Shown here piece by piece: positions 18,701 to 26,435 of a stretch of DNA of 64,000 nt. The notes beneath the pieces were generated by a model that worked only from the letters and a program-made list of their open reading frames with translations, made no database searches and was not told where the DNA came from. How positions within the stretch are numbered: the stretch's first letter is position 1; each line of letters starts with the position of its first letter. The stretch is from Mycobacterium sp. AT1. GTDB lineage: Bacteria > Actinomycetota > Actinomycetes > Mycobacteriales > Mycobacteriaceae. The translations under genes and the position numbers were made by a program. Location: positions 1-64,000 of the forward strand of contig NZ_MVOC01000046.1 in NCBI RefSeq assembly GCF_002043095.1, read 5' to 3'.

Positions 18701-18880
18701 GGCGTGATGCAGCGCGACACCAAGACCGATTGGACCGTGCGCGACGACGTGCGCGCCAAGCTACGCTCGTCAATCAAGCGACTGTTGGTGAAGTACAAGT
18801 ATCCGCCCGACAAGCAGCCCGAGGCGATCAAGCTCGTCATCGAGCAGATGGAGACGATGGCGCCGCGCTTTGCGCGATAG
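15707..18880 (+). CDS. hsdR: Type I restriction-modification system restriction/translocase subunit
   Basis: ATP-dependent translocase and endonuclease that cuts unmethylated DNA with HsdM and HsdS. 1057 residues. The N-terminal nuclease has D near 143 (FDIVLYLNG) and ELK at ~156-158. The helicase has Walker A TQGSGKS near 306, DEAH near 415, motif III FTGTPI and a C-terminal MLTGFDAP block. A helical C-terminal domain for HsdM contact follows. No defects are visible, so the system should be functional. Last gene of the operon. Confidence 0.96.
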   Translation: MTGFSEADWEQIALESLAEQEWLPLNGTQIAPGAENGRESWDELVLPGRMLATMRSLNPHVPAEYLDQARAAIVQPASQDAIAENYRLHQILVHGYRGVSYIDSGGIEQNPTIRLVGPRPEDNEFHAVQQVTIRTSEYQRRFDIVLYLNGMPIALFELKQAGSAHADIAAAHAQFQTYLREFPMAFRFAVLTVVSDGITARYGTPFTPLEHFSPWNVDDDGKPVKFGQAVDDTHLGTELEFLIDGVFNPERFLQLQRNFTAFDEGADGLSKRIAKPHQYFAVAKAVGTTVAAAESNGKAGVVWHTQGSGKSMEMELYAHLVAEQPKLKNPTIVVVTDRKELDGQLYETFNRSTLLAESAVKVTTRGKLREELSNRTTGGIYFTTLQKFGLTEAERESGADHPLLTDRRNVIVIVDEAHRSHYDDLDGYARHIRDALPNAVFIAFTGTPISFADRNTRDVFGPTIDVYDLTRAVDDKATVPVYFEPRLIKVTLAHGVSEDDLDQAADEATLGLDDVERSQIEKSVAVINAVYGAPERLATLAHDIVTHWAVRSEEMRKFISSPGKAFIVGATREICANLYDEIIKLRPEWHDDAVDRGVLKVVYSGSPQDQGAVAKHVRRDAQNKVIQKRLRDAEDELQIVIVKDMMLTGFDAPPLHTLYLDRPLKGALLMQTLARVNRTFRGKPSGLLVAYAPLVENLNQALAEYTETDRETKPVGRNIDEAVALTEALVVQLDEVCAGYAWRSKIDTSPHAWMKAAVGLTEYLRSPSTPGNQVAEGEQTLGELFRRLANPLMRAWALCAGNESLDVLRPTVKFYEQVRVWMGKFDAQERQASGKPIPEDIKRLLSTLVAESTASGEIVDIYEAAGLPKPSLSDLSPDYEAKAKAASNPHLAIEALRAVLTEESTKATANNVVRQRAFSERIAELMRRYTNGQLTSAEVIAELIQMAKEVAAEANRGDHFTPPLSSDELAFYDAVATNESAVELQGEDVLAQIARELVGVMQRDTKTDWTVRDDVRAKLRSSIKRLLVKYKYPPDKQPEAIKLVIEQMETMAPRFAR

Positions 18881-19136
18881 TCGGCGAGGCTCCGCGGGTC
18901 GTGCGGTATATGTGTCAGCTCAGACAACCCCAACTGAAGACCCTGAGGAAAGCTGCTTGGCGCGTTTGAGCCGCGAGGCGCATATGGCCGTTGAGGTCCA
19001 GCGACTATCAGCCCAAGTCGGCGAGACGTGCCAATCGCGATTTAACTGGCCGTTGCCGAATGCCGCACTCAATTTGCTGAAGATCTTCTCTGGCCGCCTA
19101 GCATCTGTTGGCTGCGGCTGTGCGGGAAGCTTGTCA
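18881..19136. other. Non-coding gap between hsdR and the permease terminator
   Basis: About 250 bases with no convincing gene on either strand. Short open frames here lack ribosome-binding sites and the third-position GC bias. It is the right boundary of the defence island; no integrase, tRNA or attachment repeat is seen. Confidence 0.5.
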
Positions 19137-19178
19137 CCCCCGGATGCCTAAATTCAATGTTGCAGATGCATCCGGGGG
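19137..19178. terminator. Stem-loop between converging hsdR and permease genes
   Basis: Perfect 11-base inverted repeat CCCCCGGATGC / GCATCCGGGGG with a 20-base loop, located just past the permease stop at 19201. There is no T-tract, as is usual for mycobacterial terminators. It could serve both strands. Confidence 0.65.
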
Positions 19179-19200
19179 CAACGGGCGGCGAACAGGACCC

Positions 19201-20658
19201 CTAGGCCCGCCGCTCGTACCCACCTACACCGAGCGGTTGCACGACCAACCGCGTCAACACGTAGTGCACCATTCCCGCGACCAGGAACGCGGGGATCGAC
19301 GCCGTGGTGTAGCGGAACAGCTCACTCGGTTCGTACGAAACAGGGTTCAGCAGAAGCGAATACGTGACCGCACCGGCCGCGACCGCGACGAAGGCGACGA
19401 CGTTCACGCCCTTCCAGTAGCCGTACCGCGACTCGCTGGGCGGCAGGAACAGATCGCGGACGTGCAGCTGGCGCCGACGCAGAATGTAGTAGTCGACCAG
19501 CTGGACGCCGCACAGCGGTGCCAAGACGACCGCGCCCCAGGACAGGAAGCGGCCGTAGTTGTCGTACACCGCGGCCGGGAAGAAGACCAGGATCGCGGCC
19601 GGCCCGAGGATCACCGCGATCAGCCACGGCCACGCGGCGGTGCGGAACACCCGGCCGCCGCCGCCCTTGAGCGCCACCATCGACGCGTAGCCCTGCGACA
19701 GGATGGCGGTGACGTTGGCCAGGCACACGATGACCAGCGCCACCACGCCCAGGACGACGCCTGCGAGCGGGATCATCCACTGGGTCGGGTCGTCGATCTG
19801 CAGGGAGAGCGCAGCGAGCGCACCGACGGCCGCGGCGACCACCGACGCGCCGAAGATGCCCATCCAGTTCGGCCAGAAGCCCGCGCGGGACGTGCGGCTC
19901 AGGCGGGCCAGGTTGCCCATGTTGGGCCACCAGGCGAACCCGCCCGCGATGTTCAGCTCGATCGCCAGCAGGAAGCTGAGGTGGTTGTCGTCGCTGACGC
20001 CGCCCAGCGGTTCCAGCGCGGCGAGCTCGGGCCAGGTGTTGTGGGTGAACACGATGACGATGATGCCGACCAGGATGACCACCAGCATCGGCGCGATGAT
20101 CCGGCAGACCGCTTCGACCGACACCGGCCCGCGGGCCAGGATGAGGGCCGAGACGATGATCGCGACGAGGGCGAGAAGGCTTGCGGCCGTGCCGGCTTGG
20201 GATAACTCGACTCCAAAGAGCTGGTTGACGACCGTCACCAGGCCGTGGCCGAACATGATGGCCAACACGGCCGACCATGCCGCGGCCAGCACCGTGGACG
20301 CGGCGACCATCACCAGTCGTGCGCCGTTCTCGCCGAACGCGCTGCGTAGCCCGACGAACTGCTCGATGCCGTACTTCACCGACGGCATGCACGGCGCCAG
20401 CGAGATCAGCAGGACGCTGATCCCGTAGCCGATCACGATCGACGCGATGGCCTGCACGACGCCGACGTAGTAGGCGACCGCCGCGCCTTGCAGGAAGGCC
20501 CAGGTGGCCACCGCAAGGCCGATGTTGACCCAGGAGTGCTGCCAGAATCCCCAGATCCGTTCCTGGGGGAGCAGGGGGAGTTCGGTCAGCGTGGCGTCGA
20601 AGTCGTCGGTGGCGACGGCGGCCTTCGAGGCCTTTCCGCCGCGGAGGAGGTGGGTCAT
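19201..20658 (-). CDS. NCS1-family purine/cytosine/hydantoin-type permease
   Basis: Inner-membrane transporter of the nucleobase:cation symporter-1 family, 485 residues, about twelve membrane segments. Recognisable features are RIWGFWQHSWVNIG at the first helix, GGFAWWPNMGNLARL in the middle and the DYYILRRRQL signature near residue 415. It is translated from an ATG overlapping the stop of a 54-residue membrane protein. The divergent amine-oxidase operon and shared operators suggest it imports the nitrogen compound that operon degrades (inference). Confidence 0.9.
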   Translation of the reverse strand: MTHLLRGGKASKAAVATDDFDATLTELPLLPQERIWGFWQHSWVNIGLAVATWAFLQGAAVAYYVGVVQAIASIVIGYGISVLLISLAPCMPSVKYGIEQFVGLRSAFGENGARLVMVAASTVLAAAWSAVLAIMFGHGLVTVVNQLFGVELSQAGTAASLLALVAIIVSALILARGPVSVEAVCRIIAPMLVVILVGIIVIVFTHNTWPELAALEPLGGVSDDNHLSFLLAIELNIAGGFAWWPNMGNLARLSRTSRAGFWPNWMGIFGASVVAAAVGALAALSLQIDDPTQWMIPLAGVVLGVVALVIVCLANVTAILSQGYASMVALKGGGGRVFRTAAWPWLIAVILGPAAILVFFPAAVYDNYGRFLSWGAVVLAPLCGVQLVDYYILRRRQLHVRDLFLPPSESRYGYWKGVNVVAFVAVAAGAVTYSLLLNPVSYEPSELFRYTTASIPAFLVAGMVHYVLTRLVVQPLGVGGYERRA

Positions 20659-20822
20659 CAGTACGCCCACCACATCAGTGCGGCGATGACGACGACGAGC
20701 GAGATGCACGCGGCCAGAAAGTCTTTCAGCGGCAGGTCGGGCACGATGATCGTCGACCCGTCCGGGTGGTCGACCAGGTGCAACCGTTCGCGGAGTTCCC
20801 GGTCGAACGTGACGTCGTCCAT
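20658..20822 (-). CDS. 54-residue single-span membrane protein coupled to the NCS1 permease
   Basis: Starts MDDVTFDRELRERLHLVDHP, with a soluble acidic N-terminus of about 35 residues, then one membrane helix (FLAACISLVVVIAALMWWAY) at the extreme C-terminus. The TGA overlaps the permease ATG by one base (TGATG), indicating translational coupling and a 1:1 partner role such as stabilisation or targeting (inference). A GAGG site lies upstream of the ATG at 20822. Strong third-position GC bias supports coding. Confidence 0.75.
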   Translation of the reverse strand: MDDVTFDRELRERLHLVDHPDGSTIIVPDLPLKDFLAACISLVVVIAALMWWAY

Positions 20823-20838
20823 GCAGACCTCATTCTTG

Positions 20839-20852
20839 ATTGGCGGACCAGT
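20839..20852. promoter_or_regulatory. Operator-like palindrome, permease side
   Basis: ATTGGCGGACCAGT matches the ACTGG-N4-CCAGT form of the perfect site at 20918-20931. It lies 17 bases upstream of the small membrane protein's start, where a repressor would block permease expression. Confidence 0.6.
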
Positions 20853-20917
20853 TTATTTACTTTGTGTCCGCAGTCACGTTCTGTCAAGCCGGTGAAGCAA
20901 CTCACGAAAAATACTTG

Positions 20918-20931
20918 ACTGGCGCGCCAGT
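20918..20931. promoter_or_regulatory. Perfect operator palindrome within the amine-oxidase promoter
   Basis: ACTGGCGCGCCAGT is a 14-base perfect palindrome. It overlaps a -35 (TTGACT, 20915-20920) and the spacer to a -10 (TAGCGT, 20938-20943; spacing 17). Transcription would then start at about the ATG at 20951, predicting a leaderless mRNA. A related site precedes the TetR gene at 26365. Confidence 0.72.
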
Positions 20932-20950
20932 TATGAATAGCGTCAACCGC

Positions 20951-22330
20951 ATGTCGAATGTCACACCGCCGCCGACGGCCACCGTCGTGGTCGTCGGAGC
21001 CGGGTATGCCGGCCTGTCAACAGCATTGGCGCTGCACGACGAGGGCGTCGACGTGCTGGTGCTCGAGGGCTCGGACCGCGTCGGCGGCCGGGTGCTGTCC
21101 GAACGCATCGACGGTGACCTCGTCGTCGACCACGGAGGGCAGTGGGTCGGCCCGACGCAGACCCGGCTACTCGCCGCCGCCGAGCGTTTCGGCTGCACCA
21201 CCTTCCCGACCTACAACACCGGCGACCACCTCGAACTGTGGTCCGACGGTGTCTGCCGCCCCTTTCACGGCGCCGGGCCCGACGGAGCGCCCGGCGTCGA
21301 CGCCTATGTGGCGGCCGCCGAGGTCATCGACGAGTGGGCCGCGACGATCGACCTGAACGACCCGACGGCGCACCCGCGCCTGGTCGAGTGGGACTCCGAG
21401 ACCGTGCAGTCTCACCTCGACCGCACCGTCTCCGACGAGGACGCGCGCCTGCGCCTGGCGCTCGCCGTACAGGGTGTGTGGACCGTCGAACCCCGCGACA
21501 TCTCGTTGTTCCACTTGCTGTTCTACGTCGCGTCGGCCGGCGGATTCGACCAGCTGATGGAGACCGAGGGCTGCGCGCAGGAGCGCCGCTTCACCGGCGG
21601 CGCCCAAGCGGTGGCGCTGGCCATTGCCGAGCACCTGGGTTACCGGGTCGTCCTCGGGACCCCCGTGCGGCGCGTCGAAACCCTCGACGACGGACGCGTC
21701 CGCGTCGACACCGACCGCGGGCAGGTGCTCGCCGACCGCGTCGTCGTCGCGACGTCTCCCGGTGCCGCCGTACGCATTCGGTTCACTCCGCCACTCCCGC
21801 AGGCCCGCAACCGGTGGATGGAGCGCACTCCGATGGGTGACGTCGCCAAGATTCACACCGTCTACGACACCCCGTTCTGGCGTGCCGACGGCTACTCCGG
21901 CGAGGCCACCGCCTACGGCGACAACTCGGTCGGTGTGGTGTTCGACAACTCGCCCGACGACGGCAGCGTCGGGGTCCTGGTGTCGTTCGTCTACGCTGAC
22001 CGGCAGCACCGGTGGTCGGCGCTCGCCCCGGAGCAGCGGCGGGCCGACGTGTTGGCGACGCTGAGCGCACTCTTCGGCGAACGCGCGGGAAACCCGTTGC
22101 AGTACCTCGAAAAGGTCTGGCCCGACGACCCGTGGGCGCACGGCGGCTACGCGGCCAATCCGGCACCGGGAGTCTGGACCGAGCACGGTGCCACCGGTTG
22201 GCGCACCGCGTGCGGGTCCGTGCACTGGGCCGGCACGGAGACGTCGAGCGTGTGGAACGGCTACATCGACGGTGCCATCGATTCCGGGCATCGCGCCGCG
22301 GCCGAGGTGACGGCGGCACTCCGGTCATGA
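20951..22330 (+). CDS. Flavin-containing amine oxidase
   Basis: FAD-dependent monoamine/polyamine oxidase, 459 residues, oxidising an amine to an aldehyde with release of ammonia and hydrogen peroxide. The N-terminal dinucleotide site is VVVVGAGYAGLSTAL with the downstream GSDRVGGRV arginines. The C-terminal FAD-contact segment HWAGTETSSVWNGYIDGA matches putrescine oxidase/MAO. An in-frame ATG six codons earlier is an alternative start. It is first gene of a four-gene operon with overlapping junctions. The aldehyde product may be oxidised and activated to a CoA ester by the following genes (inference). Confidence 0.92.
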   Translation: MSNVTPPPTATVVVVGAGYAGLSTALALHDEGVDVLVLEGSDRVGGRVLSERIDGDLVVDHGGQWVGPTQTRLLAAAERFGCTTFPTYNTGDHLELWSDGVCRPFHGAGPDGAPGVDAYVAAAEVIDEWAATIDLNDPTAHPRLVEWDSETVQSHLDRTVSDEDARLRLALAVQGVWTVEPRDISLFHLLFYVASAGGFDQLMETEGCAQERRFTGGAQAVALAIAEHLGYRVVLGTPVRRVETLDDGRVRVDTDRGQVLADRVVVATSPGAAVRIRFTPPLPQARNRWMERTPMGDVAKIHTVYDTPFWRADGYSGEATAYGDNSVGVVFDNSPDDGSVGVLVSFVYADRQHRWSALAPEQRRADVLATLSALFGERAGNPLQYLEKVWPDDPWAHGGYAANPAPGVWTEHGATGWRTACGSVHWAGTETSSVWNGYIDGAIDSGHRAAAEVTAALRS

Positions 22331-24357
22331 CCGCCGATCTCGCCGTCTTCAGCGACCCGACGTCGGTGGCCGTCGTCGGGGCCTCCGACGACCCCGCCAA
22401 GTGGGGCTACTGGCTGGCCTCCGGGGCTCTCCAATCTGAGCACCGCCGCCGAATCTCGTTGGTCAACAGTCGATCCACGTCCGTTCTCGGACACCCCTGC
22501 GCGACCAGCGTCGCCGCGCTCGACCACACCCCGGATCTCGTCGCACTGTGCGTGCCCGCACGCCACGTCGACGCCGTGGTCGACGAGTCCCTCGACCGCG
22601 GCGTGCGCGGCTTCCTCGGGATCACCGCCGGTGTCGCCGACGACGCCGCCCTCGCCCGCCGCATCACCTCCCGCGGCGCCCGACTGATCGGCACCAACAG
22701 CCTGGGGATCTACGACTCCACCACCGAGCTGCAGCTGATGTGGGGCAGGCCGACGCCCGGTCCGCTGGCCGTGGTCTCCCAGAGCGGACAGCTCGGTTCG
22801 GAACTCGTGGCCGTCGGGCGCAGGCACGGCCTCGGGGTGTCCCGGTTCGTGTCGATTGGCAACCAATCCGACGTCACCGCAACCGAATTACTCGACGACC
22901 TCGCCACCCACGACGCCACCCGTGTCGTCGCGCTGTACCTGGAGAGCCTCACCGACGGTGAGGCGCTGTTCGACACCCTGGGCAGGCTGCGCGCGGCGGG
23001 CAAGCCGACGGTGCTCCTGACGGTCGGCGCGAGTGCCGCGAGTTCGCGGCTGGCCCGCACGCACACCGGCTCGCTGACGTCGTCGCTCGACGTGGTCGAC
23101 GCCGCCTGCCGCGCCGCCGGCGTGATCCGCGTCGTCACCCCCACCGAGGTCGTCGACGTCGCGCGGACCCTGCTGGCGGCGCCCTGGCCCCGCGGCCGCC
23201 GAGTCGCCGTCGTCGGGGACAGTGGTGGGCAGAGCGGCATCGCCGCCGACGTCGCCGTCGCTGCGGGACTCGAGGTTCCGACGTTCTCGGCCGCGCTCAC
23301 CGACACCTTGACGGCCGAGTTGCCCGCCGGCGCCGCCTGTGACAACCCGGTCGACCTGGCCGGTGCGGGGGAGCGGGATCTGCAGAACTACGCCGCCTTC
23401 GTCGAGCGCGTGATCGCCGACGGAGACGTGGACGCGGTCGTGATGACGGGGTACTTCGGCTGCTATGGCGAAGACACTGCGTCACTGGCCGACGCCGAAC
23501 ACGCGGTGGCCAAACGGCTCGGCGCCGCGGTGAGCGCCACGGGAGTGCCCGTGCTCGTCCACACCATGGCGTCGCAGTCCGCGACCGCGATGGTGCTGGA
23601 GCAGTGCGGCGTTCCCGTCTTCGACCGCATCGAGTCGGCGATGCGCTCACTGGCCGTGATCGGCTGTGCGGCAACCCCTGTCCGCCCCGACTCGGTGCGC
23701 ACGATGACGTCGAACGCGCCCGTCGCGCCCGGCTACTGGGCTGCTCGTGCCGTCCTGGCCGACGCGGGCGTCCCGTTCCCGCCCGGGGTGTTGGTGCGCA
23801 CGGCCGCCGACCTGGCCGAGGCGACGCGTCACCTGCAGTCGCCCTACGTGCTCAAGGCCGGTTGGCTGGAGCACAAGAGCGAAGTCGGGGGCGTCCTCAC
23901 CAATGTGGTTGGACCCGAACAGTTGTCGGCCGCCTTCGACGACATGCGGGACCGCCTCGGCGCGGGTGACTACGTCGTCGAGGAACAAGACACCCGCGGG
24001 CACGCCGTCGAAATCCTGGTCGCCGGACGTCGGGATCCCCAGCTGGGCGCCGTGGTCGTCGTCGGGGCGGGCGGCACCGACACCGAGATTCACCGGGACG
24101 TCCGGATGGAGCGCGCACCCGTCACACGCGCCACGGCGACGTCCATGCTCGAGGGTCTGCGCTGCGCGCCGCTGCTTCACGGCTGGCGCGGGCGGCCGCC
24201 CGTCGACGTGGCCGCGCTCGCGGAGCTGGTCGTGTCGGTGTCCCACCTCGTCGCGCACCGCCGCGACATCACCGAGATCGAACTCAACCCGGTGCGGGTG
24301 ACCGCCGGCGGCGTCCTCGCCGTGGACGGGCTCATCATGGGAGACAACACAATATGA
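22327..24357 (+). CDS. ADP-forming acyl-CoA ligase (acetyl-CoA synthetase, NDP-forming type)
   Basis: 676 residues with the alpha and beta parts fused: an N-terminal CoA-binding Rossmann domain (SVAVVGASDDPAKWGYWL), a succinyl-CoA-ligase-like domain carrying the phospho-His loop (LARTHTGSLTSS), and a C-terminal ATP-grasp domain (VLKAGWLEHKSEVGGV, then EIELNPVRV). No acetyltransferase domain is attached. It makes or breaks acyl-CoA thioesters with ATP/ADP. The substrate is presumably the acid derived from the amine-oxidase product. The start overlaps the previous stop (ATGA). Confidence 0.88.
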   Translation: MTADLAVFSDPTSVAVVGASDDPAKWGYWLASGALQSEHRRRISLVNSRSTSVLGHPCATSVAALDHTPDLVALCVPARHVDAVVDESLDRGVRGFLGITAGVADDAALARRITSRGARLIGTNSLGIYDSTTELQLMWGRPTPGPLAVVSQSGQLGSELVAVGRRHGLGVSRFVSIGNQSDVTATELLDDLATHDATRVVALYLESLTDGEALFDTLGRLRAAGKPTVLLTVGASAASSRLARTHTGSLTSSLDVVDAACRAAGVIRVVTPTEVVDVARTLLAAPWPRGRRVAVVGDSGGQSGIAADVAVAAGLEVPTFSAALTDTLTAELPAGAACDNPVDLAGAGERDLQNYAAFVERVIADGDVDAVVMTGYFGCYGEDTASLADAEHAVAKRLGAAVSATGVPVLVHTMASQSATAMVLEQCGVPVFDRIESAMRSLAVIGCAATPVRPDSVRTMTSNAPVAPGYWAARAVLADAGVPFPPGVLVRTAADLAEATRHLQSPYVLKAGWLEHKSEVGGVLTNVVGPEQLSAAFDDMRDRLGAGDYVVEEQDTRGHAVEILVAGRRDPQLGAVVVVGAGGTDTEIHRDVRMERAPVTRATATSMLEGLRCAPLLHGWRGRPPVDVAALAELVVSVSHLVAHRRDITEIELNPVRVTAGGVLAVDGLIMGDNTI

Positions 24358-25169
24358 CGACGCAGTACAGCCTGGACCTTTCAGCCGAGTTCGCCGGTCG
24401 CGTTGCTCTGGTCACCGGCGGCGGGTCGGGCATCGGACGGGCCATTGCCGAGCGGTGGGCCCGCGCGGGCGGCACCGTGGCGGTACTCGGCCGTCGACGG
24501 GAGGCCCTCGACGAGACGGTGCGACGCATCGTCGACGCCGGCGGACGGGCCGAAGCGGTGGTGTGCGACGTTCGCGACCACGCCGGTGTCGCAGCCGCCG
24601 TCGACGCCCTGGTCGACACCCACGGCCGGATCGACGCGCTGGTGAACAACGCGGCGGGCAACTTCGTCGTCCCGTCCGAGGACCTGTCGCCGGGCGGCTG
24701 GAAGGCGGTCACCGACATCGTGCTCAACGGCACGTACTACTGCACGCATGCCGTCGCGCGGCACATGTTGGCGCAGGGCAGCGGTTCGATCGTCAACGTC
24801 ATCGCGAGCTACGCCTGGCACGGCCATCCCGGCACGGTGCACAGCGCGGCGGCCAAGGGCGGCGTCGTCGCGATGGCCCGCACGTTGGCCGTCGAATGGG
24901 GTGGCCGGGGCGTCCGGGTGAACTGCCTCGCTCCCGGTCCCACCGAGACCGAGGGCGCCGGGGCCGCGCTGTGGGGTGACCCGCAAGCCCGCCGCGAGGT
25001 CCTGGCCAGCGTTCCGGCCAACCGGTTCGCCGCACCGGAGGAGATCGCCGAATCCGCCGCGTTCCTGCTCGGCGACCGCGCCGGCTACGTCACCGGCGAG
25101 GTGCTGGTCGTCGACGGCGGTCAGTGGCTCGGCAAGTCCGTCTACACCGATTCATCCAAGCGCAACTGA
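24354..25169 (+). CDS. SDR oxidoreductase, 2,4-dienoyl-CoA-reductase-like
   Basis: 271 residues with NADP-binding TGGGSGIGRA, the NNAAGNF motif and the C-terminal GEVLVVDGGQWL. The classical catalytic Tyr is absent: the position reads VHSAAAKGG, with Lys kept. That pattern is typical of FadH/DECR-type dienoyl-CoA reductases, which use other residues. A CoA-ester substrate fits the surrounding CoA ligase and acyl-CoA dehydrogenase. The ATG overlaps the ligase stop by four bases. Confidence 0.83.
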   Translation: MTTQYSLDLSAEFAGRVALVTGGGSGIGRAIAERWARAGGTVAVLGRRREALDETVRRIVDAGGRAEAVVCDVRDHAGVAAAVDALVDTHGRIDALVNNAAGNFVVPSEDLSPGGWKAVTDIVLNGTYYCTHAVARHMLAQGSGSIVNVIASYAWHGHPGTVHSAAAKGGVVAMARTLAVEWGGRGVRVNCLAPGPTETEGAGAALWGDPQARREVLASVPANRFAAPEEIAESAAFLLGDRAGYVTGEVLVVDGGQWLGKSVYTDSSKRN

Positions 25170-25198
25170 CACTTTCGCCCGACTGCAAGGAGACCGAC

Positions 25199-26362
25199 AT
25201 GTCCAGCACCACCAACATCCCGGCCTGGCCGCTCACCGACGAGCAGCGCCAAATCGTCGAACTGTGCCACGACTTCGCGGCCAAGGAGATCCGGCCTCGG
25301 GGCCGTGAGGTCGACGAGGCCGACGTCGTGACCCCGGTCGACATCTTCGCCAAGGCAGCCGCCGTCGGCATCACCGACTTCATGATCCCCGAGGAATTCG
25401 GCGGCGGCGGCTTCACCGACGTCTTCACCCAGTGCCTGGTGCAGGAGGAGCTGTGCTGGGGTGACCCCGGCATCGGAAACCTGATGTGCTCCAACGGCTT
25501 CTTCTCCGACCCCATCATGGTGCTGGGCACCGAGGAGCAGAAGAAGCGGTGGCTGACACCGCTGACCGGACCGAAGGCCGTGATGACCTCGTTGGCCACC
25601 ACCGAGCCCGAATCCGGCTCCGACGCCGCGTCTATCGTCACGACCGCCACCCGGGTCGAGGGCGGCTACCGCATCAACGGGCAGAAGGCGTGGATCTCCA
25701 ACGCCGGCGCTGCGGAGTTCTACGTGGTGTTCGCTAAGACCGACACCACCAAGCGTTCGGGGGGCATCTCGGCGTTCCTCCTCGACAAGGACACGGAGGG
25801 TCTGAGCTTCGGCGAGCCGATGAAGAAGATGGGCCAACGGGCCATCGTGTGCCGCGAGATCTTCCTCGACGACGTCTTCGTGCCCGAGGAGGACCGCCTC
25901 GGCGACGAAGGGCAGGGCTTCTACGGGCTGATGGGGACGTTCGACATCTCCCGGGTGGTGCTCGGTGCGGCCGCGGTCGGCGCGGCACGGGCGGCGTACG
26001 AATACGCCTTGGAGTACGCGAAGACGCGCAAGCAGTTCGGCGTGGCGATCATCGAGCACCAGGCCGTCGCGTTCCGGCTCGCCGACATGGCCACCCGGAT
26101 CGAGGCGGCGCGCCTGTTGGTGTTGCACGCCGCTCGGATCATCGACAGCGGTGCCCCGGCCCGTGGAATCGCCGCGATGGCGAAGCTGACCGCGTCGGAG
26201 ACGGCGATGTTCGTCACCCACGCCGCGGTGCAAACCCTTGGCGGATGGGGCTATTCACGGGAGTACCCGGTGGAGCAGTGGATGCGCGACGCCAAGCTGG
26301 AGGAGATCGAGGAGGGCACCAGCGACATCATGAAGCTGGTGATCTCCCGCAACCTGGGCTGA
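25199..26362 (+). CDS. Acyl-CoA dehydrogenase
   Basis: FAD enzyme introducing a 2,3 double bond in an acyl-CoA, 387 residues, full length. Signature MTSLATTEPESGSDAAS and the second signature near the end (GGWGYSREYPVEQWMRDAK) are present. The catalytic Glu lies in EEIEEGTSDI. AAGGAGA is eight bases upstream of the ATG at 25199. It follows the SDR by 29 bases in the same operon, suggesting beta-oxidation-like processing of a CoA-activated acid. Confidence 0.93.
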   Translation: MSSTTNIPAWPLTDEQRQIVELCHDFAAKEIRPRGREVDEADVVTPVDIFAKAAAVGITDFMIPEEFGGGGFTDVFTQCLVQEELCWGDPGIGNLMCSNGFFSDPIMVLGTEEQKKRWLTPLTGPKAVMTSLATTEPESGSDAASIVTTATRVEGGYRINGQKAWISNAGAAEFYVVFAKTDTTKRSGGISAFLLDKDTEGLSFGEPMKKMGQRAIVCREIFLDDVFVPEEDRLGDEGQGFYGLMGTFDISRVVLGAAAVGAARAAYEYALEYAKTRKQFGVAIIEHQAVAFRLADMATRIEAARLLVLHAARIIDSGAPARGIAAMAKLTASETAMFVTHAAVQTLGGWGYSREYPVEQWMRDAKLEEIEEGTSDIMKLVISRNLG

Positions 26363-26364
26363 AG

Positions 26365-26384
26365 TTGACCGGCCCGCCAGTCAA
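26365..26384. promoter_or_regulatory. Operator palindrome upstream of the TetR gene
   Basis: TTGACCGGCCCGCCAGTCAA is an inverted repeat sharing the GACTGGC/GCCAGTC core with the sites at 20839 and 20918. It lies two bases after the dehydrogenase stop and about 50 bases before the TetR start, consistent with autoregulation. Confidence 0.68.
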
Positions 26385-26435
26385 CGGACTTGTACGATCG
26401 GAGCGCCAGTAGCACCAGCCGACCGGAGGGCCCCG

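Noticed and set aside
18870..19151. Plus-strand 93-codon frame after hsdR
   Set aside because: Overlaps the hsdR end, has no ribosome-binding site, irregular third-position GC and runs into the stem-loop.
19137..19178. Inverted repeat considered as an integration (att) site for the defence island
   Set aside because: No integrase, no matching direct repeat at the left boundary near 8.1 kb and no tRNA; a terminator between convergent genes is simpler.
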